A DNA stretch of 14,382 bases from Bifidobacteriaceae bacterium (GTDB lineage: Bacteria; Actinomycetota; Actinomycetes; Actinomycetales; WQXJ01): the NCBI GenBank assembly GCA_031265345.1, contig JAISCU010000202.1, positions 1 through 14,382 of the forward strand, written 5' to 3'. Position 1 is the stretch's first letter, and each line of letters starts with the position of its first letter. The translations under genes were made by a program, and so were the position numbers. A model generated the notes under the pieces. That model ran no database searches, was not told the DNA's origin, and saw only the letters and a list, made by a program, of their open reading frames with translations. Positions 5,552 to 13,146 of the stretch are shown here, one piece after another.

Positions 5552-7129
5552 GTGACTCTCCCTTCCCGGCCCTCGTCGGTCGATTCGCAGACCCTGGCGG
5601 ACATTCCGCGCCTCTCGGCCGGACGCTACCCGGAAAAGGTGGCGCTGATCGACGGAGCCACCCGCCTCACCTTCAGCGAACTCGATCAAGCGGTCGATTC
5701 GGTGGCCGCCGCCTTGCAGACGGAGGGCCTGGCCAGGGGCGATGTCGTGGCCGTCCTCTCCCGCAACTCCTGGCACCTGGCCGTGTTGCCGTTCGCGACC
5801 GCGCGCGCCGGGACGGTCCTCGCCCCGGTCAATTTCCTCCTGTCCCCGCCGGAGGTGGCTGGGATCCTGCGGCTGGCCAGGCCCCGGGTCATGATCGCGG
5901 AGGAGCATCTGATCGACACCGCCCAAGCCGCTTTGGACGCCGCCGACCTGCCGGAGGTCACGCGCTTGGCCATCGACCCCGGCAGACGAGCCACCCACCA
6001 CGGCTGGCGCGACCTCGCCGAATGGTTGGACCACGGCAGCGCGCCCGAGCCGGTCGAGGTCGCGGACACCGATGTTGTCCGCCTCATGTTCACCTCCGGC
6101 ACCGAAGCCGGAGCCAAGGCCGTCCAACTCAACAGCCGCTCGTTGATGTGGCAATACGTCTCGACCATCGTCTCGGGAGGCGCGGCGGCAACAGACGTGG
6201 ACCTCCACTTCATGCCCTTCTACCACTGCGCCCAACTCGACGTCTTCTTGATCCCGGACATCTACCTGGGCGCGGCTTCCGTGGTGCTGCGTTCGGCCGG
6301 ACCGGCCCGCATAGTCCGGGCCATCGAGGAACACGGTGTCAACAAGATGTTCGCCACACCCTCGAAGTGGATCGAACTGCTCCACTCCCCCGCTTTCGAC
6401 AAGGCCAAACTGGCGGGCTTGACGAAGGGGTACTACGGCGCCTCGGCCATGCCCGTGCCGGTGTTGCTCCGGCTGGCGGAAGAGCTGCCCAACCTGCGAC
6501 TGTGGAACTTCTACGGTCAGACCGAGATGAGCCCGGCCGCCTGCATCCTGCCGCCCGAGGACCAGCTGGAGTTCGCCGGATCGGCCGGGTTGCCGGGTTT
6601 GAACGTCGAGTTGGCGATCCTCGATCCGACTGGCGAACCGCTCGCAGCGGGCCAGGTCGGGGAGATCGCGTTCCGTTCGCCGCACGCCTGCGTCGGCTAC
6701 TTGGACGACCCAGTTGGGACCGAGGCGCTCTTCCGGGGCGGCTGGCTGCACACCGGCGACCAGGGGTATCGTTCCGAGACCGGTCGGCTGTACTTTGTCG
6801 ACCGAGTCAAGGACACCGTCAACGTGGGCGGCGAGAAGGTGGCCTCCCGCGAAGTCGAGGAGGTCATCTACCAGATGCCGGAGGTCCAAGAGGTGGCCGT
6901 CATCGGCGTCCCCGATCCTCGCTTCGTCGAGGCGGTGGTCGCCGTTGTGGTTCCGCGTCCAGGTACTGCTTTGACGCCCGATGCCGTGGCGCGGTTCGCC
7001 GCGCAACAGCTAGCCCGCTTCAAGACGCCCCGGCACGTCATTGTCGCTGAGACCTTGCCGAAGAACGCCTCCGGCAAGATCCTCAAACGTGAGTTGCGCG
7101 CCCAGCACGGCGCCCTGGCGCTGGACTGA
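5552..7129 (+). CDS. AMP-dependent acyl-CoA synthetase (fatty acid-CoA ligase type)
   Basis: This is a 525-residue ANL-superfamily adenylating enzyme. It activates a carboxylic acid with ATP to the acyl-AMP and then forms the CoA thioester. Motifs in order: P-loop TSGTEAGAK at 181-189, YGQTE at 321-325, GWLHTGD with Asp403, DRVKD at 417-421 with the hinge to the C-terminal domain (NVGGEKVASREVEEV), and the catalytic Lys509 in NASGKI. Length and motifs are complete. The P-loop departs from the usual TSGTTGxPKG: Glu for the fifth residue and Ala for Pro, with the Lys kept. The GTG at 5552 has no Shine-Dalgarno but a -10-like box seven bases upstream, so leaderless translation is likely. Substrate chain length cannot be read. 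No other fatty-acid genes are adjacent. Confidence 0.92.
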   Translation: MTLPSRPSSVDSQTLADIPRLSAGRYPEKVALIDGATRLTFSELDQAVDSVAAALQTEGLARGDVVAVLSRNSWHLAVLPFATARAGTVLAPVNFLLSPPEVAGILRLARPRVMIAEEHLIDTAQAALDAADLPEVTRLAIDPGRRATHHGWRDLAEWLDHGSAPEPVEVADTDVVRLMFTSGTEAGAKAVQLNSRSLMWQYVSTIVSGGAAATDVDLHFMPFYHCAQLDVFLIPDIYLGAASVVLRSAGPARIVRAIEEHGVNKMFATPSKWIELLHSPAFDKAKLAGLTKGYYGASAMPVPVLLRLAEELPNLRLWNFYGQTEMSPAACILPPEDQLEFAGSAGLPGLNVELAILDPTGEPLAAGQVGEIAFRSPHACVGYLDDPVGTEALFRGGWLHTGDQGYRSETGRLYFVDRVKDTVNVGGEKVASREVEEVIYQMPEVQEVAVIGVPDPRFVEAVVAVVVPRPGTALTPDAVARFAAQQLARFKTPRHVIVAETLPKNASGKILKRELRAQHGALALD

Positions 7130-7306
7130 GCTGCGGGGGCCAGGCTGTCCACCGCTCCTCACTTACCGATCCCCGGCCGGAACGACTCCGCTATTCAACT
7201 GGGCCTCGTCAGCGATTGGAACGTCACGGCAGCCACCGGCCAAGATTGGGAACTGAGGGACGAAGAACTGCTTGCCGCGGGCAGCCCAACCGTGGCCGAG
7301 ACTTGA
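7130..7306 (+). pseudogene. in-frame open stretch after the acyl-CoA synthetase stop, possible gene remnant
   Basis: Directly after the TGA of the ligase the same reading frame stays open for 58 codons to a second TGA at 7304. The peptide looks protein-like near its end (DWELRDEELLAAGSP), but it has no start codon with a ribosome site and I do not recognise it. Third positions are less G/C-rich than in the neighbouring genes. It may be the decayed end of a longer ligase, the debris of another gene, or chance. The remaining 28 bases to the miaB stop hold nothing visible. Confidence 0.25.
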
Positions 7307-7334
7307 CCGAAGCACGGGCCAAGGACCGGCCGGA

Positions 7335-8831
7335 TCAAGCGCGGCTGAGCGGGAACCTCGTGCGCAAGGTCAGACCGGGGCGGTGCGCGGCCCCGGCCTC
7401 GGGGCGGCGCTGCGCGTAGGGAATGACCCGGAAGGGACCGCCGCCAACGGCAGCGTCAGCGATCAGGTGGTGGGGCGCGGAGCCTGTCACGACGGTCCGG
7501 ACTAGGTCGCCGGGCCGGGGCACGGCATCGTCCATGTGTTCGGGAAGAGCGAGGTGGACCAGGCGGCCTTCGCGGGACCGCCCGGAGATGCGGGCGCGCT
7601 GCCGATCCTTGCGCCCCTCGCCGGTCGCGACCAGGACCTCGACCTCGCGGCCCACCTGGGCGGCGGCATCGGCCTCGCTGATCTGGTCCTGCAAAGCGAC
7701 CAAGCGTGCGAAACGCTCCGCGACCACCTCGGGGGGGACCTGATCCGGCATGGTGGCGGCGGGCGTCCCCGGGCGGATCGAATACTGGAAGGTGAAAGCG
7801 CTGGTGAACTGGGCGGCGGCGACCATGTCGAGGGTGGCCTGGAAGTCGGCCTCGGTCTCGCCGGGGAAGCCGACAATGACGTCGGTCGAGATGGCGGCGT
7901 CCGGCATGGCGGCCCGTACCCTGTCCAACAGCCCGAGGAAGCGGGCGGCGCGGTAGGACCGGCGCATCGCGCGCAGGATGCGGTCAGAGCCCGACTGCAG
8001 GGGCATGTGCAACTGGTGCGCCACGGCGGGGGTCTGGGCCATCGCCGCGATCACGTCGTCGGAGAAGGCGGCCGGGTGGGGCGATGTGAAGCGCAGCCGC
8101 TCAAGACCCTCCACCTGGCCCACGGCCCGTAGGAGCTTGGCGAAAGCCCCACGATCCCCGAACTCGGCGCCGTACGAGTTGACGTTCTGGCCCAACAGGG
8201 TGACTTCCACCGCTCCCCCGGCGACCACCGCTTCGACCTCCGCCAGGATGTCGCCCGGCCGCCGGTCGCGCTCGCGGCCCCGCAAGGAGGGCACGATGCA
8301 GAAAGTGCAGGTGTTGTTGCAGCCGACCGAGATCGACACCCACGCGCTGAAGGCCGAGTCGCGCCGGGTCCGCAGGGTCGAGGGGAACACCGTGAGGGCC
8401 TCCTCGATCTCCACTTGCGCCTCCTGGTTGTGGCGGGCGCGGTCCAGCAGGGCTGGCAAGGAGCCCAGGTTGTGGGTGCCGAACACCACGTCGACCCATG
8501 GGGCCTTGTCCACGATCCCGGCGCGGTCCTTCTGGGCCAGGCAGCCGCCCACGGCGATCTGCATGCCGGGATGGTTCGCCTTGATCTGACGCAGTTGGCC
8601 CAGGTTCCCGAACAGCCGGGTGGCCGCGTTCTCCCTGACCGCGCAGGTGTTGATGACCACGAGATCGGCCTCGGGGATGCCCTGCGCCCTTATCGGCGCG
8701 CCGTCTGCGGCCACGTACCCGGCAGCCTCCAGGACGCCCGCGATGTGTTCCGAATCGTGCACGTTCATTTGGCAGCCGAGCGTTCGCACGGCGTAGGTGC
8801 GCGGTGGGTTGCTCGGTGGGTTGGCGGTCAT
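7335..8831 (-). CDS. miaB: tRNA-2-methylthio-N6-dimethylallyladenosine synthase MiaB
   Basis: This 498-residue radical-SAM methylthiotransferase converts i6A37 of tRNAs reading UNN codons to ms2i6A37. The N-terminal MTTase domain has the three cluster-binding Cys: C20 in [13 protein letters not shown]63 in NTCAVRENA and C97 in VGGCLAQ. The radical-SAM triad is C171, C175 and C178 in [14 protein letters not shown], followed by RGRERDR. A C-terminal TRAM domain (about 370-450, [14 protein letters not shown]) ends the conserved part. The ATG at 8831 is preferred; the frame also allows a GTG at 8876 that adds 15 residues not expected in the family. There is no Shine-Dalgarno, but a -10-like TAAACT lies ten bases upstream, suggesting a very short leader. 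In many actinomycetes miaB lies beside gluABCD; here an exporter pair sits between them. Confidence 0.96.
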   Translation of the reverse strand: MTANPPSNPPRTYAVRTLGCQMNVHDSEHIAGVLEAAGYVAADGAPIRAQGIPEADLVVINTCAVRENAATRLFGNLGQLRQIKANHPGMQIAVGGCLAQKDRAGIVDKAPWVDVVFGTHNLGSLPALLDRARHNQEAQVEIEEALTVFPSTLRTRRDSAFSAWVSISVGCNNTCTFCIVPSLRGRERDRRPGDILAEVEAVVAGGAVEVTLLGQNVNSYGAEFGDRGAFAKLLRAVGQVEGLERLRFTSPHPAAFSDDVIAAMAQTPAVAHQLHMPLQSGSDRILRAMRRSYRAARFLGLLDRVRAAMPDAAISTDVIVGFPGETEADFQATLDMVAAAQFTSAFTFQYSIRPGTPAATMPDQVPPEVVAERFARLVALQDQISEADAAAQVGREVEVLVATGEGRKDRQRARISGRSREGRLVHLALPEHMDDAVPRPGDLVRTVVTGSAPHHLIADAAVGGGPFRVIPYAQRRPEAGAAHRPGLTLRTRFPLSRA

Positions 8832-8841
8832 AGCGCGGTCA

Positions 8842-8847
8842 AGTTTA
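8842..8847 (-). promoter_or_regulatory. candidate -10 box of miaB
   Basis: The minus strand reads TAAACT, a good actinobacterial -10 (TANNNT), ending ten bases before the ATG at 8831. Transcription would start about four bases ahead of the ATG. No convincing -35 was found. It supports the ATG at 8831 over the GTG at 8876, which would lie upstream of this promoter. Confidence 0.45.
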
Positions 8848-8945
8848 GTGTCCGTGACAGTCCAGCCGATTTGCACGATGCCGCTTACCCGGCCTCCGCC
8901 GTCCGCGCCGGGGCGCCTCCTCGCGAGTTCCTGCCCAGAAATGGT

Positions 8946-9009
8946 GCCCTGTCAATTCAGGAACACGGGTTTGCGTCAGACGCCAACCCGTGTTCCTTTC
9001 GCACAGGGC
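8946..9009. repeat. 64-bp nested palindrome, copy 2 of the dispersed element
   Basis: The core 8960-8996 equals the palindrome at 34-70 except for one base (A to C at 8984), which puts one mismatch in the 18-bp arms. Here an outer pair, GCCCTGT (8946-8952) and ACAGGGC (9003-9009), extends the symmetry around the same centre. It lies between the miaB promoter and the end of the FtsX-type permease gene. No T-run follows the stem on either strand. It is a dispersed palindromic repeat, possibly also acting as a transcription barrier. Confidence 0.85.
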
Positions 9010-9104
9010 GCGCGGATCGCATGCAACACACGGCCTTGCGGATCGCACAACCGTCTGCTGGTCGGCCCGGAGGCGGTCACAAGCGCGGATCGGCCGGACC
9101 GCCG

Positions 9105-10496
9105 TCAGTCGGCGACGTAGGTGCTGACGACCTTGAATGGCGGTTCCAGCAGAGGGCGCACCGCTGCAAACAGCGTGGCCACGGTGCCGCAGGCGACCAC
9201 CGCCGCCCCGACCACCAGCCACGCCTTCAAAGGCCAAGAGAAAGCAGCGTGGCCGAAGTGTCTCCGCAAGCCTAACGTGGCGGCCACCTCGCCGGTCGCC
9301 ACCGCCGCTGCCGCCACCACCAAAGAAGTCCCCATCGCGATGGCTCCGTCGAGGGCTGTGGCCATCCAGGTCTGCACCGGCCCGGCGCCGTTGATCGATG
9401 TCAGAGCCACATCGAGGGCGCGAGCGCGGGAGGTGATCACAATTCCGGCCAGAGCGCCAGCCAAGGCGATCGCCACTGCCGGGCCGAAGATGATCACCAG
9501 TCCGCCCAGTTCGACCCCGGGCCCGACCTCGGAGCGCCCCGGACCGGCCATGGTCGAACGCAAGACGCCGGACATGCCCAGGAACGCCATCGGCATGGCC
9601 AGCGCCACCGCCAACGGAACCACCGTGGCGCTCGACCGATTGATCCTTGTGGCGGCCTGCTGGCGCGCGATAGTCCAAGTGGTGGCGGGCAGCGGCAGCA
9701 GCGCCGTCCAGGCCCGCGTGACCAGTGGCAGAAGCACCGGCCCTCCCGCCGCCGCCGCGCACAGAAGCAACAAGATGCCCAGCAATGGCAGGCTGACCAG
9801 GCCTTGCACGTCGCCGGTCGGCTTGGCGGCCACCACCATGAACGCCCAGAACGCCGCGACCACCAACACGACGAACACAGCGCCCCGCGCCCAGCCGACA
9901 CGGGCCGGAGGATCGACGGCCCGCCGCAGAGCCTCGACCGGCGCGACGCGGCTCAAGCGTCGCGCCGTCAGAAGCCCGCCCAGGGCGGTCACAGCCAAGC
10001 CGATCAGCGATCCCCACACCCAACCACTCACAGGCGGTGGACCGACCAGTCCGATTCGCCCCTCGCCAATCTGGTCCAAGGCGTATCCGGCCGCCCTCCC
10101 GGCCATCGACGAGGCGATCAGCCCTGCCGGGGCGGCCATCGCCAAAGCGATGACAGTCACCTGGACCACGGTCAGCCTGACCAGTTGACCCGGCGTCGCT
10201 CCGTTCAGAGCCAGCAGGGCCAGCGCCCCGCGCCGCAGGCGGATCGCCTGGCCGGTCACCCACATGGTCACCAGCACGCCCACCAAGGCGGTCCAGAACG
10301 CGGCTGTGAAGACCGCCTGACCCAAGCTGGTGGCGGCCTGGCGTTCGGATGGGGCCGTGGCGGCGGCATCGGACACCCTCAAGGCCATACCGGCGACCTG
10401 CAGCAACAACGCGAACGCCGTCTGGGCCACGGCGGCGACCAGGGCCACCCCCGCCCAAATCCCCGGCGCGCCGCGCATGTCGCGCCACCAGGTCAC
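9105..10496 (-). CDS. FtsX-family ABC transporter permease (about ten membrane segments)
   Basis: This is a 463-residue membrane protein with two FtsX-type halves. About ten hydrophobic segments can be seen: near 12-38, 60-83, 107-130, 158-176, 203-224, 232-258, 288-310, 330-355, 378-402 and 425-447. Typical FtsX phrases occur: RLRRGALALLALNGATPGQL (87-106) and ARRLSRVAPVEALR (178-191). There is no large extracytoplasmic domain of the MacB kind, so it is closer to the ten-segment exporters of actinomycetes. The GTG at 10496 overlaps the ATPase stop as GTGA, so the subunits are coupled. An inverted pair GGCGGTC/GACCGCC (9072-9103) lies just past the stop without a T-run. The substrate is unknown; antimicrobial peptide, drug or lipid release is possible. 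Confidence 0.9.
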   Translation of the reverse strand: MTWWRDMRGAPGIWAGVALVAAVAQTAFALLLQVAGMALRVSDAAATAPSERQAATSLGQAVFTAAFWTALVGVLVTMWVTGQAIRLRRGALALLALNGATPGQLVRLTVVQVTVIALAMAAPAGLIASSMAGRAAGYALDQIGEGRIGLVGPPPVSGWVWGSLIGLAVTALGGLLTARRLSRVAPVEALRRAVDPPARVGWARGAVFVVLVVAAFWAFMVVAAKPTGDVQGLVSLPLLGILLLLCAAAAGGPVLLPLVTRAWTALLPLPATTWTIARQQAATRINRSSATVVPLAVALAMPMAFLGMSGVLRSTMAGPGRSEVGPGVELGGLVIIFGPAVAIALAGALAGIVITSRARALDVALTSINGAGPVQTWMATALDGAIAMGTSLVVAAAAVATGEVAATLGLRRHFGHAAFSWPLKAWLVVGAAVVACGTVATLFAAVRPLLEPPFKVVSTYVAD

Positions 10497-11107
10497 CGCG
10501 CGCCGCCGATCCGGCCGTCCACCAGCGAGACCACCCGGTCGCAGCGGTCCGCCACCTGGGGGCTGTGCGTCACCAGCAGGACGGCCCGCATGGGGCTGTC
10601 CGCAACCCGACGCAACTCTTCGACCACGGTTGCCCCCGCGGCCTGGTCCAAGGCACCGGTCGGTTCGTCCGCGAAAACTATCGCTGGCTCCGCGACCAGA
10701 ACTTTCGCGAGGGCCACACGCTGTTGTTCGCCGCCCGAGAGGCCGACCGGCCTGGCCCGGCCGCGATGCGCCAGACCCAGCCGCGACAGGGTCTCCGCGA
10801 TCCGTTGGCGCGGTGGTTTGACACGCCTCAGCACGAACGGCAGCGCGACGTTCTGCTGGACGGTCATCGAGGGCACCAGGTTGTAGGACTGGAACACGAA
10901 CCCGATGTCCTCGCGCCGCAGTTGGGCCAGTCGGGTCTGCGACAAGTGGTCGATCGAGGCACCGAGCAGACTGACGTGACCGCTCGAAGGCGGCTCGAGC
11001 CCGGCCAGACAGTACAGCAGGGTCGACTTGCCGGAGCCGGACGGCCCGACGATCCCGGTCATCGTCCCCCAATCGACGGTCAAGTCGATCCCGTTGAGGA
11101 CCGGCAC
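10493..11107 (-). CDS. MacB/LolD-type ABC transporter ATPase with a missing normal start
   Basis: This is a 204-residue ATPase as counted from GTG at 11107. It has Walker [10 protein letters not shown] at 21-29, a Q-loop Gln at 73, the signature LSGGE at 123-127, Walker B IVFADEP at 143-149 and the switch His at 181. It serves the FtsX-type permease that overlaps it. Homologues begin about 25 residues earlier, and the matching sequence is present upstream in the same frame: ACTELRKSYRVRRGER, encoded by about 11108-11155. That stretch has no ATG, GTG or TTG before an in-frame TAA at 11189-11191. A run of nine C in the coding sense lies between. The true start is therefore unresolved: a rare start codon, a frameshift at the run, or a sequencing error. 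The GTG at 11107 alone would cut off the first beta strand. Confidence 0.85.
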   Translation of the reverse strand: MPVLNGIDLTVDWGTMTGIVGPSGSGKSTLLYCLAGLEPPSSGHVSLLGASIDHLSQTRLAQLRREDIGFVFQSYNLVPSMTVQQNVALPFVLRRVKPPRQRIAETLSRLGLAHRGRARPVGLSGGEQQRVALAKVLVAEPAIVFADEPTGALDQAAGATVVEELRRVADSPMRAVLLVTHSPQVADRCDRVVSLVDGRIGGAR

Positions 11108-11178
11108 CCTCTCGCCGCGCCGGACGCGGTAGCTCTTGCGCAGCTCGGTGCAGGCTATGGGTTCAGCGGCAACGGCAC

Positions 11179-11187
11179 GGGGGGGGG
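11179..11187 (+). repeat. homopolymer of nine G (C9 in the exporter ATPase sense)
   Basis: A run of nine G lies upstream of the exporter ATPase and downstream of an ATG on the minus strand at 11210. With nine C the ATG frame ends at a TGA 14 codons on. With eight C it would run without a break into the ATPase frame and add 34 residues, including the expected first beta strand. The run is thus a possible phase-variation switch or an error site. Confidence 0.8.
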
Positions 11188-11371
11188 CTTAGTTGGGACT
11201 TTTGTCGCATCCTTTGACTGTACGCCGCCTGGTCAGCGCCCTGGTCGTGTGGGCCGCGGGCGCCACTGGTTTGAGACGGATATGCCGGTGCCCGATGCCG
11301 TGTGGGGACTTGGCGGCGCTCTGCGGGCTCGGACGGCGGCATCGGCAACTTTGCCTTTTTGCGTGCTCGGC

Positions 11372-11416
11372 TTGGGCAAATTCCCAACTTGGGGGCCTAT
11401 GCTCATGCGCTAGAAA
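11372..11416 (+). promoter_or_regulatory. candidate gluABCD promoter with an inverted repeat
   Basis: A -35-like TTGGGG (11389-11394) and a -10-like TAGAAA (11411-11416) are 16 bases apart. They end about 30 bases before the ATG of gluA. Just upstream, TTGGG (11372-11376) and CCCAA (11383-11387) form a small inverted repeat that could be an operator. Glutamate uptake is nitrogen- or carbon-regulated in related bacteria, but no known box was recognised. A weak call. Confidence 0.35.
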
Positions 11417-11445
11417 TAGGTTCGCAAAGAATTGACGCGTAACAT

Positions 11446-12216
11446 ATGTGGATGCGGACCATAATCGCGCCGCCCGAAAATCCCTACGCGGCGTCACTCC
11501 ACGATGTCAACAAGCACTTCGGCGACCTCCATGTGCTCAAGGACATCAACCTCGACGTGTCGCCTGGCGAAGTCGTGGTGGTGATCGGGCCTTCCGGATC
11601 GGGCAAATCGACTCTGATCAGGGCGATCAACCGGCTAGAGCCGATCGACTCCGGCGAGATCTTGATCGGCGGGCAGCCATTGCCGCAAGAGGGCAAAGGG
11701 CTCGCCAAGCTGCGGGCAGAGGTCGGCATGGTCTTCCAGTCGTTCAACCTCTTCGCCCACAAGACGATCCTCCACAACGTCTCGCTCGGTCCGCGCAAAG
11801 TCCGTGGCCTGACCAGAGCCCAGGCCGACGCCAAGGCCATGACCCTGCTCAAGCGGGTCGGGGTGCAGGACCAGGCCGGGAAGCTGCCCGCCCAACTGTC
11901 CGGCGGCCAACAGCAGCGGGTCGCCATAGCGCGGGCGCTGGCCATGGAGCCAAAGATCATGCTGTTCGACGAGCCGACCAGCGCGCTCGACCCGGAGATG
12001 ATCAACGAGGTCCTCGACGTGATGGTGGACCTCGCCAAAGAGGGCATGACCATGGTCGTGGTGACCCACGAGATGGGCTTCGCGCGCAAAGCCGCCGACC
12101 GGGTGATGTTCATGTCGGACGGCGAGATCCTCGAGCAGGCCAGCCCGGAGGAGTTCTTCACGAACCCCAAGACCGACCGGGCGAAGGACTTCCTGGCGAA
12201 GATCCTGACCCACTAG
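11446..12216 (+). CDS. gluA: glutamate/polar amino acid ABC importer ATPase GluA
   Basis: This is the 256-residue motor subunit of the glutamate importer. Walker [10 protein letters not shown] is at 48-56, Gln98 lies in MVFQSFNLF, the signature LSGGQ is at 151-155, followed by [14 protein letters not shown], Walker B IMLFDEP is at 171-177 and the switch His at 208 in VVTHEMGFA. These phrases are diagnostic for the polar amino acid (GlnQ/HisP/GluA) family. The order ATPase, binding protein, permease, permease is that of gluABCD in Corynebacterium. The ATG at 11446 and a second ATG at 11452 are both possible and neither has a clear ribosome site. The gene ends 31 bases before gluB. Confidence 0.93.
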   Translation: MWMRTIIAPPENPYAASLHDVNKHFGDLHVLKDINLDVSPGEVVVVIGPSGSGKSTLIRAINRLEPIDSGEILIGGQPLPQEGKGLAKLRAEVGMVFQSFNLFAHKTILHNVSLGPRKVRGLTRAQADAKAMTLLKRVGVQDQAGKLPAQLSGGQQQRVAIARALAMEPKIMLFDEPTSALDPEMINEVLDVMVDLAKEGMTMVVVTHEMGFARKAADRVMFMSDGEILEQASPEEFFTNPKTDRAKDFLAKILTH

Positions 12217-12235
12217 CCTCCCCCACGATCAATGT

Positions 12236-12241
12236 AAGGAG
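12236..12241 (+). promoter_or_regulatory. strong ribosome binding site of gluB
   Basis: AAGGAG ends six bases before the ATG at 12248. It is the best ribosome site of the glu operon. That fits the usual need for more binding protein than membrane subunits. Confidence 0.75.
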
Positions 12242-12247
12242 AAAACG

Positions 12248-13111
12248 ATGAAGAAACTGGCAACCAGCGTGGCCGCGGCGGCCGCCGTGGCCCTGTTGAT
12301 GGGCGGCTGCGGCGGCAATGATGGCGGGTCCGGGGCAGGCTCCGGGGGCAACGGCGGCGGCGGTGACGACAAAGGCAAGATCACCATCGGCATCAAGTAC
12401 GACCAGCCGGGCCTCGGCATAATGCAGGGCAACACGCCCAAGGGCTTCGATGTCTCGGTGGCCGAATACGTGGTCGGCAAGCTCGGCTACGAGCCCGACC
12501 AGATCGAATGGGAGGAATCGGTCTCCGCAAACCGCGAGACCATGCTCGAGACGAAGGCTGTCGACCTAATCTTCGCCACCTACTCCATCACGGACGAACG
12601 CAAGCAGAAAGTCGCCTTCGCCGGGCCGTACCTGGTGGCCGGCCAGGACTTCTTGGTCCTGGCGGACAACACCGACATCACCGGGCCGGAATCGCTCGAC
12701 GGCAAGAAGCTCTGTTCGGTGCAGGGTTCGACCCCGGCCGCCCGGATCAAGGACGAGTACTCCAAGGGCGTCGAACTGGTCGAGTTCCAGACTTACTCGG
12801 AGTGCATGGACGCGTTGATCGGCGGGCAGATCGACGCGCTCACCACGGACGACTCGATCCTGGCCGGTTTCGCCGCCCAGGAGGCCTACCAGGGCAAGGT
12901 CAAACTGGTCGGCAAGCCGTTCTCGCAGGAGTATTACGGAGTCGGGCTGGCGAAGACGGACCCGAAAGCGACCTGCGAGGACATCGACAAGGCCTTGACC
13001 GAAATGTTCGACTCAGGCGAATGGAGCAAGGCGCTGGAGTCGAACCTCGGCACCTACTCCCCCAACCCCGAGTTCAACGACCCCAGCCCGAAGCTGGACA
13101 AGTGCGCCTGA
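12248..13111 (+). CDS. gluB: glutamate-binding lipoprotein GluB (SBP family 3)
   Basis: This is a 287-residue extracellular receptor anchored as a lipoprotein. The signal peptide (KK, then a hydrophobic stretch to about 18) ends in a lipobox LMGGC with Cys21 as the lipidated residue. A Gly-rich linker (22-40) tethers the binding domain, which starts at KITIGIKYDQPG (44-55). Family-3 features are GFDVSVAEYV (67-76), ATYSITDER with the ligand-type Arg118, and GGQIDALTTDD (192-202). Four Cys outside the lipobox (156, 186, 243, 286) could form disulfides. The ATG is set by the AAGGAG six bases upstream. It delivers ligand to GluC/GluD. Glutamate is inferred from operon order; another acidic or polar amino acid is possible. 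Confidence 0.93.
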   Translation: MKKLATSVAAAAAVALLMGGCGGNDGGSGAGSGGNGGGGDDKGKITIGIKYDQPGLGIMQGNTPKGFDVSVAEYVVGKLGYEPDQIEWEESVSANRETMLETKAVDLIFATYSITDERKQKVAFAGPYLVAGQDFLVLADNTDITGPESLDGKKLCSVQGSTPAARIKDEYSKGVELVEFQTYSECMDALIGGQIDALTTDDSILAGFAAQEAYQGKVKLVGKPFSQEYYGVGLAKTDPKATCEDIDKALTEMFDSGEWSKALESNLGTYSPNPEFNDPSPKLDKCA

Positions 13112-13146
13112 GGCGTTCTTGACTCAGCCACGGAAGGATCGCGAAA

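Larger units (their letters stand above)
11108..11445. other. 338-base divergent region between the exporter and gluA
   Basis: The left end (about 11108-11155) encodes the missing N-terminus of the exporter ATPase. It is followed by the G9 tract, an ATG on the minus strand (11208-11210) and a -10-like TACAGT six bases before that ATG. From 11240 to 11360 nothing recognisable is seen. The right end holds the candidate gluA promoter and an inverted repeat. The small open frames here have no family features. Confidence 0.6.

Noticed and set aside
5528..7006. A 492-residue open frame on the minus strand, opposite the acyl-CoA synthetase
   Set aside because: It is a shadow of a gene with complete ANL motifs. 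The translation is rich in Gly, Arg, Asp and His with no family features, as usual for antisense frames in high-GC DNA.
7166..7222. A faint likeness of the peptide PIPGRNDSAIQL to the IPGNDDAI motif of ribosomal protein S2
   Set aside because: It is too short, the rest does not match S2, and there is no ribosomal context.
1118..7535. CGGCATCGTCC seen at about 1123, 3150 and 7525
   Set aside because: In all three it encodes Asp-Asp-Ala on the minus strand in preferred codons (GAC GAT GCC) inside unrelated proteins, so codon bias is the simpler explanation.
9012..9047. A direct repeat GCGGATCGCA (9012-9021, 9038-9047) as an attachment site
   Set aside because: It is ten bases only, with no integrase or tRNA gene nearby. 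Probably chance in GC-rich DNA.
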